NCBI GenBank assembly: GCA_964036045.1
Contig: OZ038380.1
Location: 64,836,591 to 64,900,590 of the forward strand
Origin: Eutreptiella sp. 'Long Island Sound 2002'
Taxonomy: Eukaryota > Euglenozoa > Euglenophyceae > Eutreptiales > Eutreptiaceae
Direction: 5' to 3'
DNA length: 64,000 nucleotides
Shown: one piece after another, positions 33,189 to 45,411 of the stretch
Layout of the letters: the number at the start of each line of letters is the position of its first letter
Numbering within the stretch: position 1 is the first letter of the stretch
Position numbers and translations under genes: made by a program
Notes under the pieces: generated by a model
Database searches by the model: none
Told to the model about the DNA's origin: nothing
The model's input: only the letters and a program-made list of their open reading frames with translations

Positions 33189-35422
33189 ACCTTACCCTTA
33201 CCTGCCAAAGCGTATGTGTGAGTGTGCTATTCCTAAGGTCCTGAGAGCAAGCCGCAGAAGTGGTGTCCTAATTATACCGGGGTCTGCGCCCTTGCTAAAC
33301 CTGGAGGGTTTGCTTATTGATGCCACGGGGTACGCCCCGGGTCCCCCTCCCCTAAGCGCCCAATTTCTGTGCTGGCGCAAAACCTTTGGGGAATACCCAG
33401 CGTACTAATCCAGGTATTGTTTTCCCTACCTATCTGTCTACTACAGGGAGGGGTGGCCAAAAGCTATGAAGGCATGAAAACGCCGTTTTGCTATGTGGCC
33501 AAAACACTGACCCAACCACTGCCACAGCCCACCAACCCTGCTAAAATTGCAGGAAACAGGTGGGACAGTGACACACGCACTACAGGTCCTACACACCCTA
33601 CAGTGGCACCATCCTGGTGGGCGAGCACTGGGGCAACTGGCTCAAGCCCCCACTCAGGACTACCACTCCTACACGCACACTCTACTGGGTGTCGTGGGTC
33701 CTAGCGACCCTCCTGTGAAATGACAAGAGAACACAGCGCTGCTAAGCAACTGTGGCCTAACAGGGGACGCCACAACGCGTTTCCCCTGCTAGGGCTTGGA
33801 GGGAAGGAGTGCTCCCGCGTGCAAGGCGCAGATGTCGATGAAATCGGACTCCCTGCTCTGCCACAGGCGGAGCGGAGTTACTTGTTTGTGTGATCTGCGC
33901 CCTTGTTTAGCAGGGCATAAGAAAAAAAAGGGCTGCTGCACCAATCACCCTACCTGCCCACCTGTAAAACAAAGGCAAATGAAAGGGCGTTTGCGGCGGA
34001 GGAACCAAGCCACACTCCAGGTATTATACCCTTCTCAGTGTGACCTATAATACACTGTCCGCAAACACGCTGGAGGACCAGCTACCCTTGTCAAGCAAGC
34101 AAGCTATAAGGGACTCCTCAGGTTCTCTTAAAGAACGTACCGAGGACCCCCTGGGTAGCCTAAACAAGGTTTACCGTGCGCACTTCGCGTGGCCTACCCT
34201 TTAATGCGTGTGTGCATGCGCGAGTATGCACGATCTTTTTGGGCACACCTGCCCATCTGAGCACCAATCTCGGACTCCACCAGGGGGTGGCCCCGCCTGG
34301 GCTTACTCACCTTACCCACCGCTGGAGAGAGAGAGAGAGTAAGGGGCGCACGCGAAGAACGTTGCTATGCACTTGTGTGTATGTCTAATCACCCTGATCT
34401 GACCGCTAATCATCTGCAATCTTTCTAATCAATCCCTCTATCGCGTTCTATTGTTGTTAGCGCTGCTACAAGACTCGTTCACGGAGACACGAGACGAGCA
34501 ATGTGTCTATGCGGCATGCGAGACGAGCATACCTGTAGTTTATACCTGATTCATTGAAGTCTTTTTGATTGGTTTTCGAATTCTTGAATTTTTGAAGCTT
34601 CCATTAGTGTGGGTGGAATCTGTATGTTTATTTATTAATGTTTGTCTCGTCATTTTCAAGACTACGTGAGACATACGTTTATAATTCCATTATTTCTCCA
34701 TTTTCCGGCGCTTCGCTAGGAGCCGCTCCTGCGCGCCGCCATCTTATGCGTGTGAATTTCTGGATTTGAAAAATGCAGAGATGACTATAATTTCTATAAA
34801 AATGTGCTTCTGATGCACAATTGGATTCTGCTCAGGTGTGTTGTTTCAGAAACATTCTACGCCGTCATTTGACGGATTTTGGTGTCGTCGCTTCGTTTTT
34901 GCGTGGATTCGTCCATAATTCTCCCATTCCTGCCTCTGCAGATACCCACGCGCAGCCTCGCTGAGTAGGCCGTGTTCGGGCCGAAACGCAGGTGCCTGGA
35001 GAGACTGAGCAGAACCAAGACCCCACCAAGGGGCAATTTGTCTTTCTTTCGACTCCGTTCGCCCTAAGACAGGTCACAGGTCGCCAGTAGGTTTACGAGA
35101 ACCCATGCGAGTGTGTATATTGTGTCTTGCGTTGGGTTTGTGTCGACGCTGCGTCTTGGAGGGAGGGATGCATATGCATATGTTTGGCATGCTCCCATAC
35201 TGACCCAACCAAGCCACAGGAGCCCCGGCAGCGCCATGGGCGCTGAGTCTTCTGTAGGACATGTTACATACAGAGCAGCAAAAGAGCGCCAGCCATGGTG
35301 AGCGCTCATTTTTCAGTGTGAGGGAAACTATAGGTATTTCAAAGTAGATGTGGAAACCAAGGAAAGGCCAAGAAAAATTCCCTTCTTCCTAAAATGCGAC
35401 GGTGGTGGCCACCACAGCAGAA
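33189..35422. other. Long 3' untranslated region of element C
   Basis: About 2.2 kb without a convincing gene, alignable with 40027-41980 of element D. Both copies contain a CACCAATCACCCTACCTGCC block and a GCTTCGCTAGGAGCCGCTCCTG hairpin-like block. No envelope-like ORF was seen. Confidence 0.6.
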
Positions 35423-35428
35423 GGGGGG
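35423..35428 (+). promoter_or_regulatory. Polypurine tract of element C
   Basis: AAGGGGGG directly before the LTR start AGTAAG; it would prime plus-strand synthesis. Confidence 0.6.
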
Positions 35429-35835
35429 AGTAAGAAAAAGTGCTTTTCCATTGTTTTGAGGCATACTCTAGTTGTATTAGAGATGCACTGAGCATCCATG
35501 CATTTTTATATTAGTATTGGTCCAACCAAAAGTGGTGATAACACATTTTGACCTATGGAACCAGACACCTAATCAGGATATGGAGTGGACCCCTTAATCC
35601 CCTCTCAATGTGAAGTAAAACATCTTTTCCTGAGTTGACTGAGAACTGACATATCCAAAGTAGAGCCTATGAATTTATCTATGTTTTTCCATGAATTCTT
35701 AGCTATCCTAGTGGTATGCACCCTAGGGGGCTGGGCACCTCTTTTTGAGAGGTCCTGGGTTCAATTCCTGGTCAGCCTAGCTAAGTAGGAAGATCCCATG
35801 TGACATGGCAGTGACCTCATCGCCACATGCTCTGC
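35429..35835 (+). repeat. Truncated 3' LTR of C, plus orientation
   Basis: The first 407 bases of the LTR in plus orientation. It ends at CTCTGC, where the sequence switches to the minus-strand primer-binding site and LTR. A tRNA-like module is at 35702-35778. Confidence 0.85.
35702..35778 (+). other. tRNA-like module in truncated LTR
   Basis: Second copy of the 77-base module described at 20611-20687. Confidence 0.5.
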
Positions 35836-35840
35836 TACCA
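35829..35840 (-). promoter_or_regulatory. Primer-binding site of X, minus orientation
   Basis: On the minus strand TGGTAGCAGAGC follows the LTR end, matching TGGTAGCAGAGG at 11 of 12. Confidence 0.7.
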
Positions 35841-36626
35841 GAAAAGTTTATAGTGTTTTCAGCACTGTGTTTTTGCTTCTCCTGCTGCTTGCTGTAGGTG
35901 TAGGGTTTCCTGCTGCTTGTTTTGGAAGATGAAAACCTTTGTTTTGCAGAAATAGAGTCAATCCAGGATAACCCAAGCCAGAAGTGTGCAAAGATGAGAA
36001 GATCAGGATCAAAGCATGAAGGGCTGCAGTGTAAACAGTGAAAGATGATTGGATATTCACAGAAACTGCAACTCAGGTCACAAATGAATGCATATTCACA
36101 AAGATAGCTGAAATGGTTTTGGAAAAGAGTTAGAAAACTGCCCCATGGTCACTCTCTCTCCATAGTGCCATCTCAGGAGATGTGCACTCTTTGTTTTGGG
36201 TCCCATATGTGCTGAGGTGGCAGGGCATGTGGCGATGAGGTCACTGCCATGTCACATGGGATCTTCCTACTTAGCTAGGCTGACCAGGAATTGAACCCAG
36301 GACCTCTCAAAAAGAGGTGCCCAGCCCCCTAGGGTGCATACCACTAGGATAGCTAAGAATTCATGCAAAAACATAGATAAATTCATAGGCTCTACTTTGG
36401 ATATGTCAGTTCTCAGTCAACTCAGGAAAAGATGTTTTACTTCACATTGAAAGGGGATTAAGGGGTCCACTCCATATCCTGATTGGGTGTTTGGTTCCAT
36501 AGGTCAAAATGTGTTATCACCACCTTTGGTTGGACCAATACTAAGATAAAAATGCATGGATGCTCAGTGCATCTCTAATACAACTAGAGTATGCCTCAAA
36601 ACAATGGAAAAGCACTTTTTCTTACT
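35841..36626 (-). repeat. Complete LTR of X, minus orientation
   Basis: 786 bases; on the minus strand it begins AGTAAGAAAAAGTGC and ends ACTATAAACTTTTC, followed by a primer-binding site. With 35429-35835 it forms a large inverted repeat. Confidence 0.88.
36277..36353 (-). other. tRNA-like module in minus-strand LTR
   Basis: Third copy of the 77-base module, on the minus strand. Confidence 0.5.
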
Positions 36627-36632
36627 CTTATA
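36627..36632 (+). repeat. Target site duplication, right, of insertion X
   Basis: CTTATA, identical to 25459-25464. Confidence 0.85.
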
Positions 36633-39600
36633 AGGACCTATCTGGAGGTGTTCGGAGAACTACCCCCTCCAGCCTCATGTGAGAAGCTGGTACAGATGGC
36701 TCTCAAGCTGAAACCCGAGTTCGTGGGTCACAAGATCCGGAGGAGACCCTATCCAGCTCCTAAAGAGCAGGCCGACAAGATTGAGCGACAGATACAAGAA
36801 TGTATCGACGCTGGCCTAGTCCTGGAGTACAAGGACGGGGACTACCCCCTACACTGCAGCCCCTGTTTCCTGGTGGCTAAACCTTGGTCTACAGCCAAAC
36901 GGCTGGTAGTGGACTAGGGAGAGCTGAACAAGAAAACGTTGAACCACTCAGGGTCCATTCCCAATATGGAGTCTACCCTGGAGAAGATAGCCTCCTGTTG
37001 CTACAAGACCAAGATTGACAAGAGGAGCGGATTCTGGCAAGTGGACCTGACGCCCAACGCTCAGGAGCTACTGGCCTTCATCACCCCTCAGGGGAGGGTG
37101 TTCAAGTGGAAGGTCATGCCATTTGGCGTGGCCAACGCACCTGCTCTATTCCAAGAGCTGATGAAGGAGATCTTGTCCATCCTACGAAGGAGACCTAAGG
37201 TGCAGGAACTTATATCCCGTGGGGCCCAGATGGAAGCTCACATGAAAGATGTATGCCTCGGGACCAATACCCAGGATGACCACCTAATCCTCTTGGGTGA
37301 GGTCTTTGCGGTCTGCCAGGAGAACCAAACACGACTCAAGCTGGAGAAGTGTGAGTTCATGCAGGAGACCATGCAGTACCTGGGGTTTGACGTTGGCTAT
37401 GGCTGGTGGACTCCAGCGGCCTCTAAGGCCAAACCCCTGATGGATGCCAAGGTACGACACGAAGACCCCAAGAAAGGACTTCATGATGTACGCAGTTTCA
37501 TTGGCGCGTGCAACTTCTGTCGCCGTCATATCAAAAAACGTCACCTACACCAGCGCCATTCTGACAGACTTGATCAAGAAGAGTACTACTTGGCGCTGCG
37601 GCCCACAAGAGCAACAAACGTTTGACGAGCTCAAAGACAAGGTGGCCAACGCTAAGGGCTTGGGCGTGCCTAGGGCACAGGGGGAGATTATCCTGGTGAC
37701 CGACGCCGGCAATGTGGGCAGTGGTGGAACGTTGTTCCAATGGCAAGCACTAGAGAAGGAGGAGTTCGACTCGGCCATTTCCCAATGGGGGACGGAAGGT
37801 TTTAACCGAGATGGAACCCTCAAGCACAGCTACCCTGACGACAAGTGGGTCCTAGTACCTCTGGGCCACTGGAACTGGAAATGGAACCAGGCCAGGGGGA
37901 ACTACTCCACTTATGAGCAGGAATTGCTCGCGGGTATGCTAGTGCTATTCTCACAAGCACGACTGTTGGGGAGTAACCCTGTGGACTGGCTGTGCGACCA
38001 AGAACCGGTCTGCATTTTCGAGAAGGGCCCCCCACCTGAGAAGGCCAAGCTACGGCGCTGGTGGACCTACCTCAGTCAACTACGGCTGACGGTACACCAT
38101 ATCCAGGGAGTGAAGAAAGAGTGTGCAGACTACATCACCCGCAACAACTTCGACGCCCTGATTGGTGCCCGGTCTGAAGCGCTGGCTAAGGAGGCGTTCA
38201 GCCGTATGGACGTCCGCTTGGACCTCAACATGATACGCCCCCTGGATGGACTCCAACAATCTGAGTGTCTGAAGGAGTTTAGGGATATCTACAAGCGCCT
38301 GGAGAAACGCCTTGAACCCGTCCTGGTCAACCAAAATCAGTGGAAGAGGGACAAGAGCTACCTCTGGCACGAGGACCGCATCGTGGTGCCTAGTGACAGA
38401 GTCCCAGCGCTGCTGAAGTGGACCCATGAGTCCAGCGGTCATGTGGGTGCTGACAGTACCCTGAGGCTGTTCAAGCAGTGGTTCCACACTACTTGGACTG
38501 ACGACCAACTGCGGAAAACCCTCCAGTCTTTTGTGGACAAGTGCCCGTGCAGGTCCTGCAAACCAGCAGATATCAGGGACGGAGGTCTCTACTCGACCCT
38601 GCCCATCCCTCACTGTGCTAACAGTGTTCTATACGTGGACTACACGGAGGTGCTGAACTTCGGGGGCTATGACTTCGCCCTCGTGGTAACCTGTGGGTTG
38701 ACCAGGTTTACCAGGTTGTTCCCATGTACCAAGCACATTACCGGGGAGGAGACTATCAAGATACTCCCTGAGGAGTGGTTTTGTGTCTATGGGGCGCCCA
38801 AGGAGATCAACTCCGATGAGGACGTACGAGTACGCTCAGATACCGGTTGGTACAAGAGGGTCCTGAGATCCCTCAATGTCCAGGTGTCTACGGGGATCCC
38901 CTACTCGCACAGGAGCAACCCTCTATGTGAACGACAGATCCGTGTCCTCAAGGAGAATGTAAAGATATGGTGCAAAACTGAACGCACCAGAGACTGGGTG
39001 AGACTACTCCCCGTCATATCCTTGATGATGAACTCTCAAGAGAGTTCAGCTACTGGCTACTCGCCCCATGAGCTATTCCTAGGGCGCCCGGCATGGTTCC
39101 TACATGCCCCCTATCCAGAGGACACCCATTCCTCTGTGGCTGAATGGGTCCAAGAGCAACAAGCGAAGGTGCACAAGGCCAAGGCTATGCTCCAGAGAGT
39201 GAGGGAGCGTCAGTGGAACAAGAAGAACAAGCACCGAGTACCGGCCACCTACCAAGAGGGGGACTGGGTGCTGGTGCACCACAGTCGACTACCCGCCTGG
39301 CCACGCTCTAACAGCGATGACCCATACTTCGGGCTGCACAAGATTCTATCAGTGGATGGACACCGTATCACCGTGCGGTGTTCTCCACGTCTAGGGGGGA
39401 CCCTGGTGTGCGCTGCTCAACACCTGAAGCGCTACTATGATCCTGAAGACCTCTGTGGGGAGGAAACGGAGCTGAACGACGAGGAAATCGCCGCCCTAGA
39501 CTTACAAGGGGCTGCCAGCCCTATGGAAGTTGAAGGGGAACTCCCCGACATGAACGCCGAGGAGATGGCTAAGGAGGGCTTCTACCTGGTGAAGTATGTC

Positions 39601-39810
39601 CTACGCCACCGCTATTGCCAGGGTTGGCGCTTCCTCACCCTCTGGGAAGGGTTTGGAGTCAAAGAGGCCACCTGGGAGCCCTTCTCTGCGTTTGTTCTAC
39701 CTGAGGGACGCCTAAAATCAGTTCTGGCTGACTACTTGTCCCAGAACAATCTTGGTGAGGGCCTGAGGCTCGCTGAGACGCTTGCCTCCAAGACTAAAGC
39801 TAGGGACGGA
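36633..39810 (+). pseudogene. Element D pol: RT, RNase H, integrase, chromodomain-like tail
   Basis: Resumes the B reading at RTYLEVFGELPP. A TAG at 36915-36917 replaces the Tyr of VVDYGELN. The RT catalytic box is HMKDVCLGT near 37240, so the first Asp of the DD pair is lost. A frameshift near 37535 disrupts NFYRRHIKNFT. RNase H has LVTDAGNVGSGG near 37695. Integrase is open: zinc finger ending CPCRSC near 38550, YVDYTEV near 38635, NSDEDV near 38810 and NPLCERQI near 38920. The chromodomain-like tail follows. C's stop TGA is GGA here, so the frame runs on to 40026. Confidence 0.85.
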
Positions 39811-41980
39811 ACCTTACCCCTAAGTGTGCTACGTATGTCTGTGTGTGTCTCACTTCTCTCCCGGGCGTGGCTCCCGGAGACCGGGCTTCGCCCCCGTCGG
39901 ACCGAAGGTCCTAGTCAGGTACTGGTACCACTCCTATGGCGCCCAATTTCTGTGCTGGCGCCTATCCTTGGGGGAAGACGGCAAAAGCCCTACCTACCAG
40001 AGGGGAGGGGTGGCCAAGTGTGCTAAGGGCATACAAAACGCCCATTTTTGGTAAAGGCCAAAAGCTAACGCACTCCCCTGCCCACGAGGAAAAGCACGCG
40101 GGACAAGAGAAACCACACACTACACACCCTACCTACAGTGGCACCATCCTGGCCGGCGAGCACTTCTGCAACTGGCTCAAGCCCCCACTCAGGATTACCA
40201 CTCCTACACTCACGCTCTACTGGGTGTTGTTGGAGGTCAAGTCGTGAGTCCTAATGACCCTCCTGTGAAGATGACAAGAGAATACAGCGCTGCTAAGCAA
40301 CTGTGGCCTAACAGGGGACGCCACAACGCGTTTCCCCTGCTAGGGCTTGGGGGGAAGAGGTGCTCTTGATGCGTGCACAGCGTGGATGTCAATGGAGTCG
40401 AGCGGCCCTCGCCACTCCTGGACCAGGTGCAGTCAATTGTTTGTGTGATCAGCGCCCTTGTTTAGCAGGGCTAGAAAAAAATGGTATGCTGCTGCACCAA
40501 TCACCCTACCTGCCCACCTGTAAAGCAAAGGCCAATGAAGAAGTGTTTGTGGCTGAGGAACCAAGCCACACTCCACGTATTATACGCTTTTCAGTGTGAC
40601 GTATAATACACTGTCCTCAAACACGCCCTGTCAAGCAGCAAGCGTTAAGAGACTCCTCAGGTTCTCTTAGAGCACGTACCGAGGAGCCCCTGGGTAACCT
40701 AAACAAGGTTTACCGTGCGCATTTTGGGTGGCCTACCCTTTAATGCGTGTGTGAATGCACGAGCATGCACGAGTTTGTGAACAACCTGAGCTAATCTCGC
40801 TCTTTCTGCCTAATGTTACCCACAATCACGGACTCTACCAGGGGGTCGCCCCACCTGGGCTTACCTACCTTACCTAGCGCTGGAGAGAGAGAGCAAGTGG
40901 GAACGTGAAACAAGGCGCAAGCGAAAAACGTCGCTATGCACTTGTGTGTATGTCTAATCACCCTGATCTGACCTCTAATCATCTGAAACCTTCTAATCTA
41001 GCCCTCTATCGTTTGTTAGCGCAGCTACAAGACTCGTTCACGGAGACACGAGACGAGCAATGTGCATGCTGCATACGAGACGAGCACACCTGTAGTTTAT
41101 ACCTGATTCATTGAAGTCTTCTCGTTGATTTTCGAATTCCTGGATTTCCGACTCTTACTGTCAGTGTGGGTGGAATCTGTATGTTTATTTCTTAATGTGT
41201 GTCTTGTCATTTTCCAGTCTACGTGAGACATACGTTTATAATCTCATTATTTCTGTATTTTCGAGCGCTTCGCTAGGAGCCGCTCCTGCCGCCTTCTCAT
41301 GCGTAGGAATTTCTTGATTTAGAAAATCGAGAGATGACTATAATTTTTATAAAAATGTGCTTCTGATGCACAATTAGATTCTGCTCAGGTGTGTTGTCTT
41401 AGAAAAATTCTAGGCCGTCATTTGACGGATTTAGGTGTTGTCGCTTCGCGTTTGCGTGGATTCGTCCATAATTCTCCCATTCCTGTCTGTACAGATACCC
41501 ACGCGCAGCCTCGCTGAGTAGGCCGTGGTCCGGCCGAAACGCAGCAGGCCTGGAGAGACTGAGCAGAACCCAAGACCCCATCAAGGGGCAATTTAATTTT
41601 TTTAACGACTCCCTTCGTTCTAAGACAGGTCACAGGGCGCCAGCAGGTTTACGAGAACCCATGCGAATGTGTATATTGTGTCTTACGTTGGGTTTATGTC
41701 GCGCTGCGTCTTGGAGGGAGGGATGCACATGCACATGTTTTGGCATGCTCCCAAACTAACCCAACCAAGCCACAGGAACCCCGGCAGCGCCATGAGCGCT
41801 GAGCTTTCTGTAGGAAATGTCACAAACAAGACAGCAAAAAGGCACCAGCCATGGTGAGCGTCCATTTTTCTGTGTGAGGGAAACTATAGGTGTTTGAAAG
41901 TAGATGTGGAAACCAAGGAAAGGCCAAGAAAAAATCCCTTTTTTCTTGAAAGTGCGACAGTGGTGGCCACCACAGCACAG
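39811..41980. other. 3' untranslated region of element D
   Basis: About 2 kb parallel to the C 3' region, with the same conserved blocks and small indels. No gene seen. Confidence 0.6.
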
Positions 41981-41986
41981 GGGGGG
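41976..41986 (+). promoter_or_regulatory. Polypurine tract of element B/D
   Basis: GCACAGGGGGGG-type purine run ending directly before the 3' LTR start. Confidence 0.6.
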
Positions 41987-42773
41987 AGTAAGAAAAGGGG
42001 CTTTTCCAATGCTTTGAGGCATACTCTAGTTGTATGAGAGATGCACCCAGCACACAGGCATTTCTATCTTAGTATTGGCCCAACCAAAAGTGGTGATAAC
42101 ACATTCTGACCTATGGAACCAAACACCAAATCAGGATATGGAGTGGACCCCTTAATCCCCTATCAATGTGACGCAATTCATCTATTCCTGAGGCGGCTGA
42201 GAACTGACATATCCAGCGCAGAGCCTATGAAATTCTCTATGTTTTCTCATGAATTCCTAGCTGTCCTAGTGGTATGCACCCTAGGGGGCTGGGCACCTCT
42301 TTTTGAGAGGTCCTGGGTTCAATTTCCGGTCAGCCTAGCAAAGTAGGAAGATCCCATGTGACATGGCAGTGACCTCATTGCCACTTGCTCTGCCACCTCA
42401 GCACATATGGGACCCAAAACAAAGAGTGCACATCTCCTGAGATGGCACTATGGAGATTGAGTGACCATGGGGCAGTTTTCCAACTCTTTTTCCAAAACAT
42501 TTCAGCTATCTTTGTGAATATGCAATCAGATGTGCCTTGAGTTGCAGCTTCTGTGAATACTCTTTCATCTTTCACTGTTTACACTGCAGCCCTTCATGCC
42601 TTGATCCTGATTCTCTTCTACTTGCTTATCTCTGGCTTGGGCTATCCTGGATTGGTTGTATTTCAGCAAATAAAACATTTTACTCATCAAAAACAAGCAG
42701 CAGGAAACACTAAACCAGCAGCAAGCAGCAGGAGAGGCACAAACACAGTGTTGAAATCACTATAAAAAATTTC
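41987..42773 (+). repeat. 3' LTR of element B/D
   Basis: Begins AGTAAGAAAAGGGGC and ends ACTATAAAAAATTTC; parallel to 20338-21123 throughout, with scattered substitutions. Confidence 0.88.
42260..42336 (+). other. tRNA-like module in 3' LTR
   Basis: Fourth copy of the 77-base module. Confidence 0.5.
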
Positions 42774-42779
42774 TTTATA
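42774..42779 (+). repeat. Target site duplication, right, of element B/D
   Basis: TTTATA immediately after the 3' LTR, matching CTTATA at 20332-20337 at five of six bases. E gag resumes in frame right after it. Confidence 0.7.
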
Positions 42780-43318
42780 ATGAGGAGAGCAAGTCGGGAG
42801 GACTTGAATTCACCTACCTCACCTTGTACCTTTTCTGCCAAGTGGAAGTCAGACAGAAAGACGCTGTCAAGCGTCATCAGGATCACCAGAAATGGCGATC
42901 GTTTCCCTTGGATAAGCGCCCCAATGTGGCGTCTTTGAATTTCATGGGTGCCGAGCCCATGGAGGAACAGGTGAATGCAATTGGGGAGTCCGAGGCCCCA
43001 CTCAACACGAATGATGCCCAGGTTTCTGAACCACCTGACGAGTGGGATGAATGGTGTGTGAATGCCATAGGACAACCAGTCCCCAAGAAAGGGCCCGAAA
43101 ATTGTCTTTGTGGTTTCACAGGGCATACGGAGGATAAGTGTTGGAAAGACCAACCCACACCTCCGAAAGCCGTTGATTTTCAAATCCGGCAAGCCCAAGT
43201 CAGGAACAGGACGGGGAAACCCGACGCCCAAGGGCAGAGGTTTGCCCAAGGAACGCCTTCATTGCAAAATCAACGGCCACGTGGTGGATCAGTGCTGGAA
43301 GAAGCACCCCCACCTTAA
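42780..43318 (+). pseudogene. Element E gag, 3' part, zinc knuckles
   Basis: With the left part it reads SLSYKAY-NEESKSGG in one frame across the 22.4-kb insertion. It contains a zinc-knuckle-like CLCGFTGHTEDKCW near 43108. A second CKINGHVVDQCW is readable in another frame near 43265, so a frameshift lies between. It ends at TAA 43316-43318. This is the nucleocapsid end of gag. Confidence 0.7.
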
Positions 43319-43385
43319 GGCTGAATAGGAAGCAAAGTGAGCGGCGAAAGGGACCAAGTCCTAGGCCCGTCAGCGGCTTGGTAAG

Positions 43386-43886
43386 GTGACGCCAGGGTCG
43401 CATGTTAGGAAGCCACTTTTGAAGGTTGACTTTGTGTTGGGTCTGAAACGAGCCCGCCTTTGTACCGTGGAACTCACCGATGGTGAAGCGGTTCGGCTGA
43501 GGGAGCCCCGGCAAGGCAATCCCAAGAGGCCGCAGAAGGGACTAATACTTTCAGGTGCATATACTTTAGATAATAGACCTGAAAACGTCCTCCGTGATAT
43601 CGCAACCCTCATAGATTTGGGATGCGAGGTATTGGCCGTTGCAGGGTGGGAAATTTCTGATGCAATGCACTATACGAAAGGTGAGTTTCCCATCTGCTTG
43701 GCTGGCGCCGGGAAGAACAGGATGGCTGGTGGGAGCCAAGTAGTGATATGTAGTGTGTCATTGCCGGTTTGGCACGACGGGAGGTATGCGACAGTGAAGT
43801 GTGTGCACGTCACTGTCCATTTGGCCCCCATTGGGCCCAGAGGGACTCTGCATGCCCTTTTCTTGCCTGTTATGGCCTTACACTGA
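43386..43886 (+). pseudogene. Element E protease-like region
   Basis: A segment IATLIDLGCEVLAVAGWE near 43600 has the shape of a retropepsin active site, but the catalytic DTG/DSG is DLG (TTG, one change from TCG). The position between the gag knuckles and RT supports protease. Ends at TGA 43886. Confidence 0.5.
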
Positions 43887-45411
43887 GTCCTGCAAGAGGT
43901 TTTCTTCGTGCTTGATGACGTCCTGCACGAGGAGCACATACCAGATGAGCCCCTAGCGGATGTTGAGGAGCAGCACTCAGGTCTGGAGCCTGAAGTGCAG
44001 AACCTGATGGATCAGGATCAGTTGGCTGATTCCAATTCCATTTCTCAGGTCCAGGATCAGGATCAGTTGATTGAATCAAGCCCCATTTTTCAGGTCCATG
44101 AGCTGTCAAATACACCCCATTTACAGAGTCAGGATCTGGATATGAACAGTGATGATGCGGACCAGAGTGGGCCACACCCGAAGAGGGATCCACACATGAC
44201 GCAATCATAGTATCACCCCAGAGCAAACAGGGTACGTGCCCTGAGCCGGCTGAATGTAAACCATTGGTGAGCCCAGAGCCAAGTACCCGTGGAGGGGGAA
44301 GAAAAAGCTTGTGATTACTACATAGACATAGCCGCAGTGCTGGACTATCCAGAGGAACATCAGGCCAAGACAGAAGATGGCGATGATCCCTCTTCAGATG
44401 GATCCAGCAACAAAGGGTTGTTGGAGTTTGACGCACCCCTAGGATTTATGGGAAGCTTCGGCTATTTGTGTGATTCTGACTGCCATATGGAGATGTCCGT
44501 TGATTATGTGGGTCCAGACCCACTAAACCGCCACTGGCATGTACCTCAAGAGCATCCCCCGGATGTGGAGGTGGATACGGGGGATGAATCCAAGGACCTA
44601 ACCGATGACACCCTCCTTCGGTCACCAGCTTTTGACGGTGGTGAAAAATTGAACATCCAGGGCAATCAAGCCCATATTGTTTCCAGGAAACCAGCCGGAT
44701 GTGCTAAGGGAATGGTCCTGAGGATTCGCAACCGCAAGGGCAGATCCAGATATGTGAGATCCACCAGGGGAATCCTGTATCCTATCCCCTGAGTGGAAGA
44801 AAATGGTCTGCGATTGGGCCAGGGAAAAGTTTTGGCTGGAGCTTAACCCCTTGCCCAAGTTTCAGGGAGACCATGCTTCCGAACCGAATCCGTCATCGAC
44901 CTTCAGTAGGTGACAGCAGAAAAAACGTACGTCAATGCTGACCCATGACCAAAACGGTCGCCCCATGGGTTCTTTTGTACCTTGGAATGACCACACCTTT
45001 TTTCTGCATCCCAAGGAGCCCGAGACTGCCAGCATAGTCACAAAATGCTGATGGGATGGCGCGAGGCGAGTACTATTTGTCCCGGTCAGAACAAGGGAAA
45101 CTTGGTTCTGGTCATTAGGGGAAGTTACCGTCCATTTGTGGGACCTTCCCCGGCATGAACCAATTTTTCAGGATGTCCATGGGGGACGACATATGCAGGA
45201 GCCTGATACTCAGCACCGGGCCATAGCCTTCGACTGATTGGCTGACCAACAGGAAGGCGTGAATCGTACCGACTGGAAGCGCCATCCGAGGTAGAATCTT
45301 GACTTTCCGGGAGGATTCGATGAATTATTTGCGACCCCGACGTCCCACAAAGGGCAGAATATTCATTCTCCACTGCAACATAATAACCTGTTTTGGAAAG
45401 GCCCCAGGGGT
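43887..45411 (+). pseudogene. Element E protease-RT linker, decayed
   Basis: Two open pieces (43908-44210 and 44289-44792) rich in Asp, Glu and Gln without a recognised domain, then about 600 bases with frequent stops. By position this is the linker between protease and RT. Confidence 0.4.

Larger units (their letters stand above)
25465..36626 (-). mobile_element. Insertion X: related LTR element with inverted interior
   Basis: An 11.16-kb insertion with a perfect 6-bp target duplication. Its outermost ends are LTR ends in minus orientation: LTR start at 36626 and LTR end at 25465. The coding body (C) reads in plus orientation with its own primer-binding site, polypurine tract and LTR pieces. 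Both inversion junctions fall in short shared words (GAGAAG near 25615, CTCTGC at 35830-35835). X belongs to a subfamily of the B/D element. Confidence 0.8.
20338..42773 (+). mobile_element. LTR retroelement B/D (Gypsy type), split by element X
   Basis: Bounded by LTRs of about 787 bp (20338-21123 and 41987-42773). The left half (B) carries the primer-binding site, gag, protease and linker. The right half (D) carries RT, RNase H, integrase, chromodomain-like tail, a long 3' UTR and the polypurine tract. The halves are separated by insertion X at 25465-36626. Both coding halves are pseudogenes. Confidence 0.88.

Noticed and set aside
34865-35077. Minus-strand small ORF similar between C and D 3' UTRs (34865 and 41418)
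   Set aside because: Similarity follows from the homologous 3' UTRs, with no sign of coding-biased substitution and no domain.
35429-36626. A 1.2-kb foldback DNA transposon
   Set aside because: Explained by a truncated plus LTR abutting a complete minus LTR with its primer-binding site.
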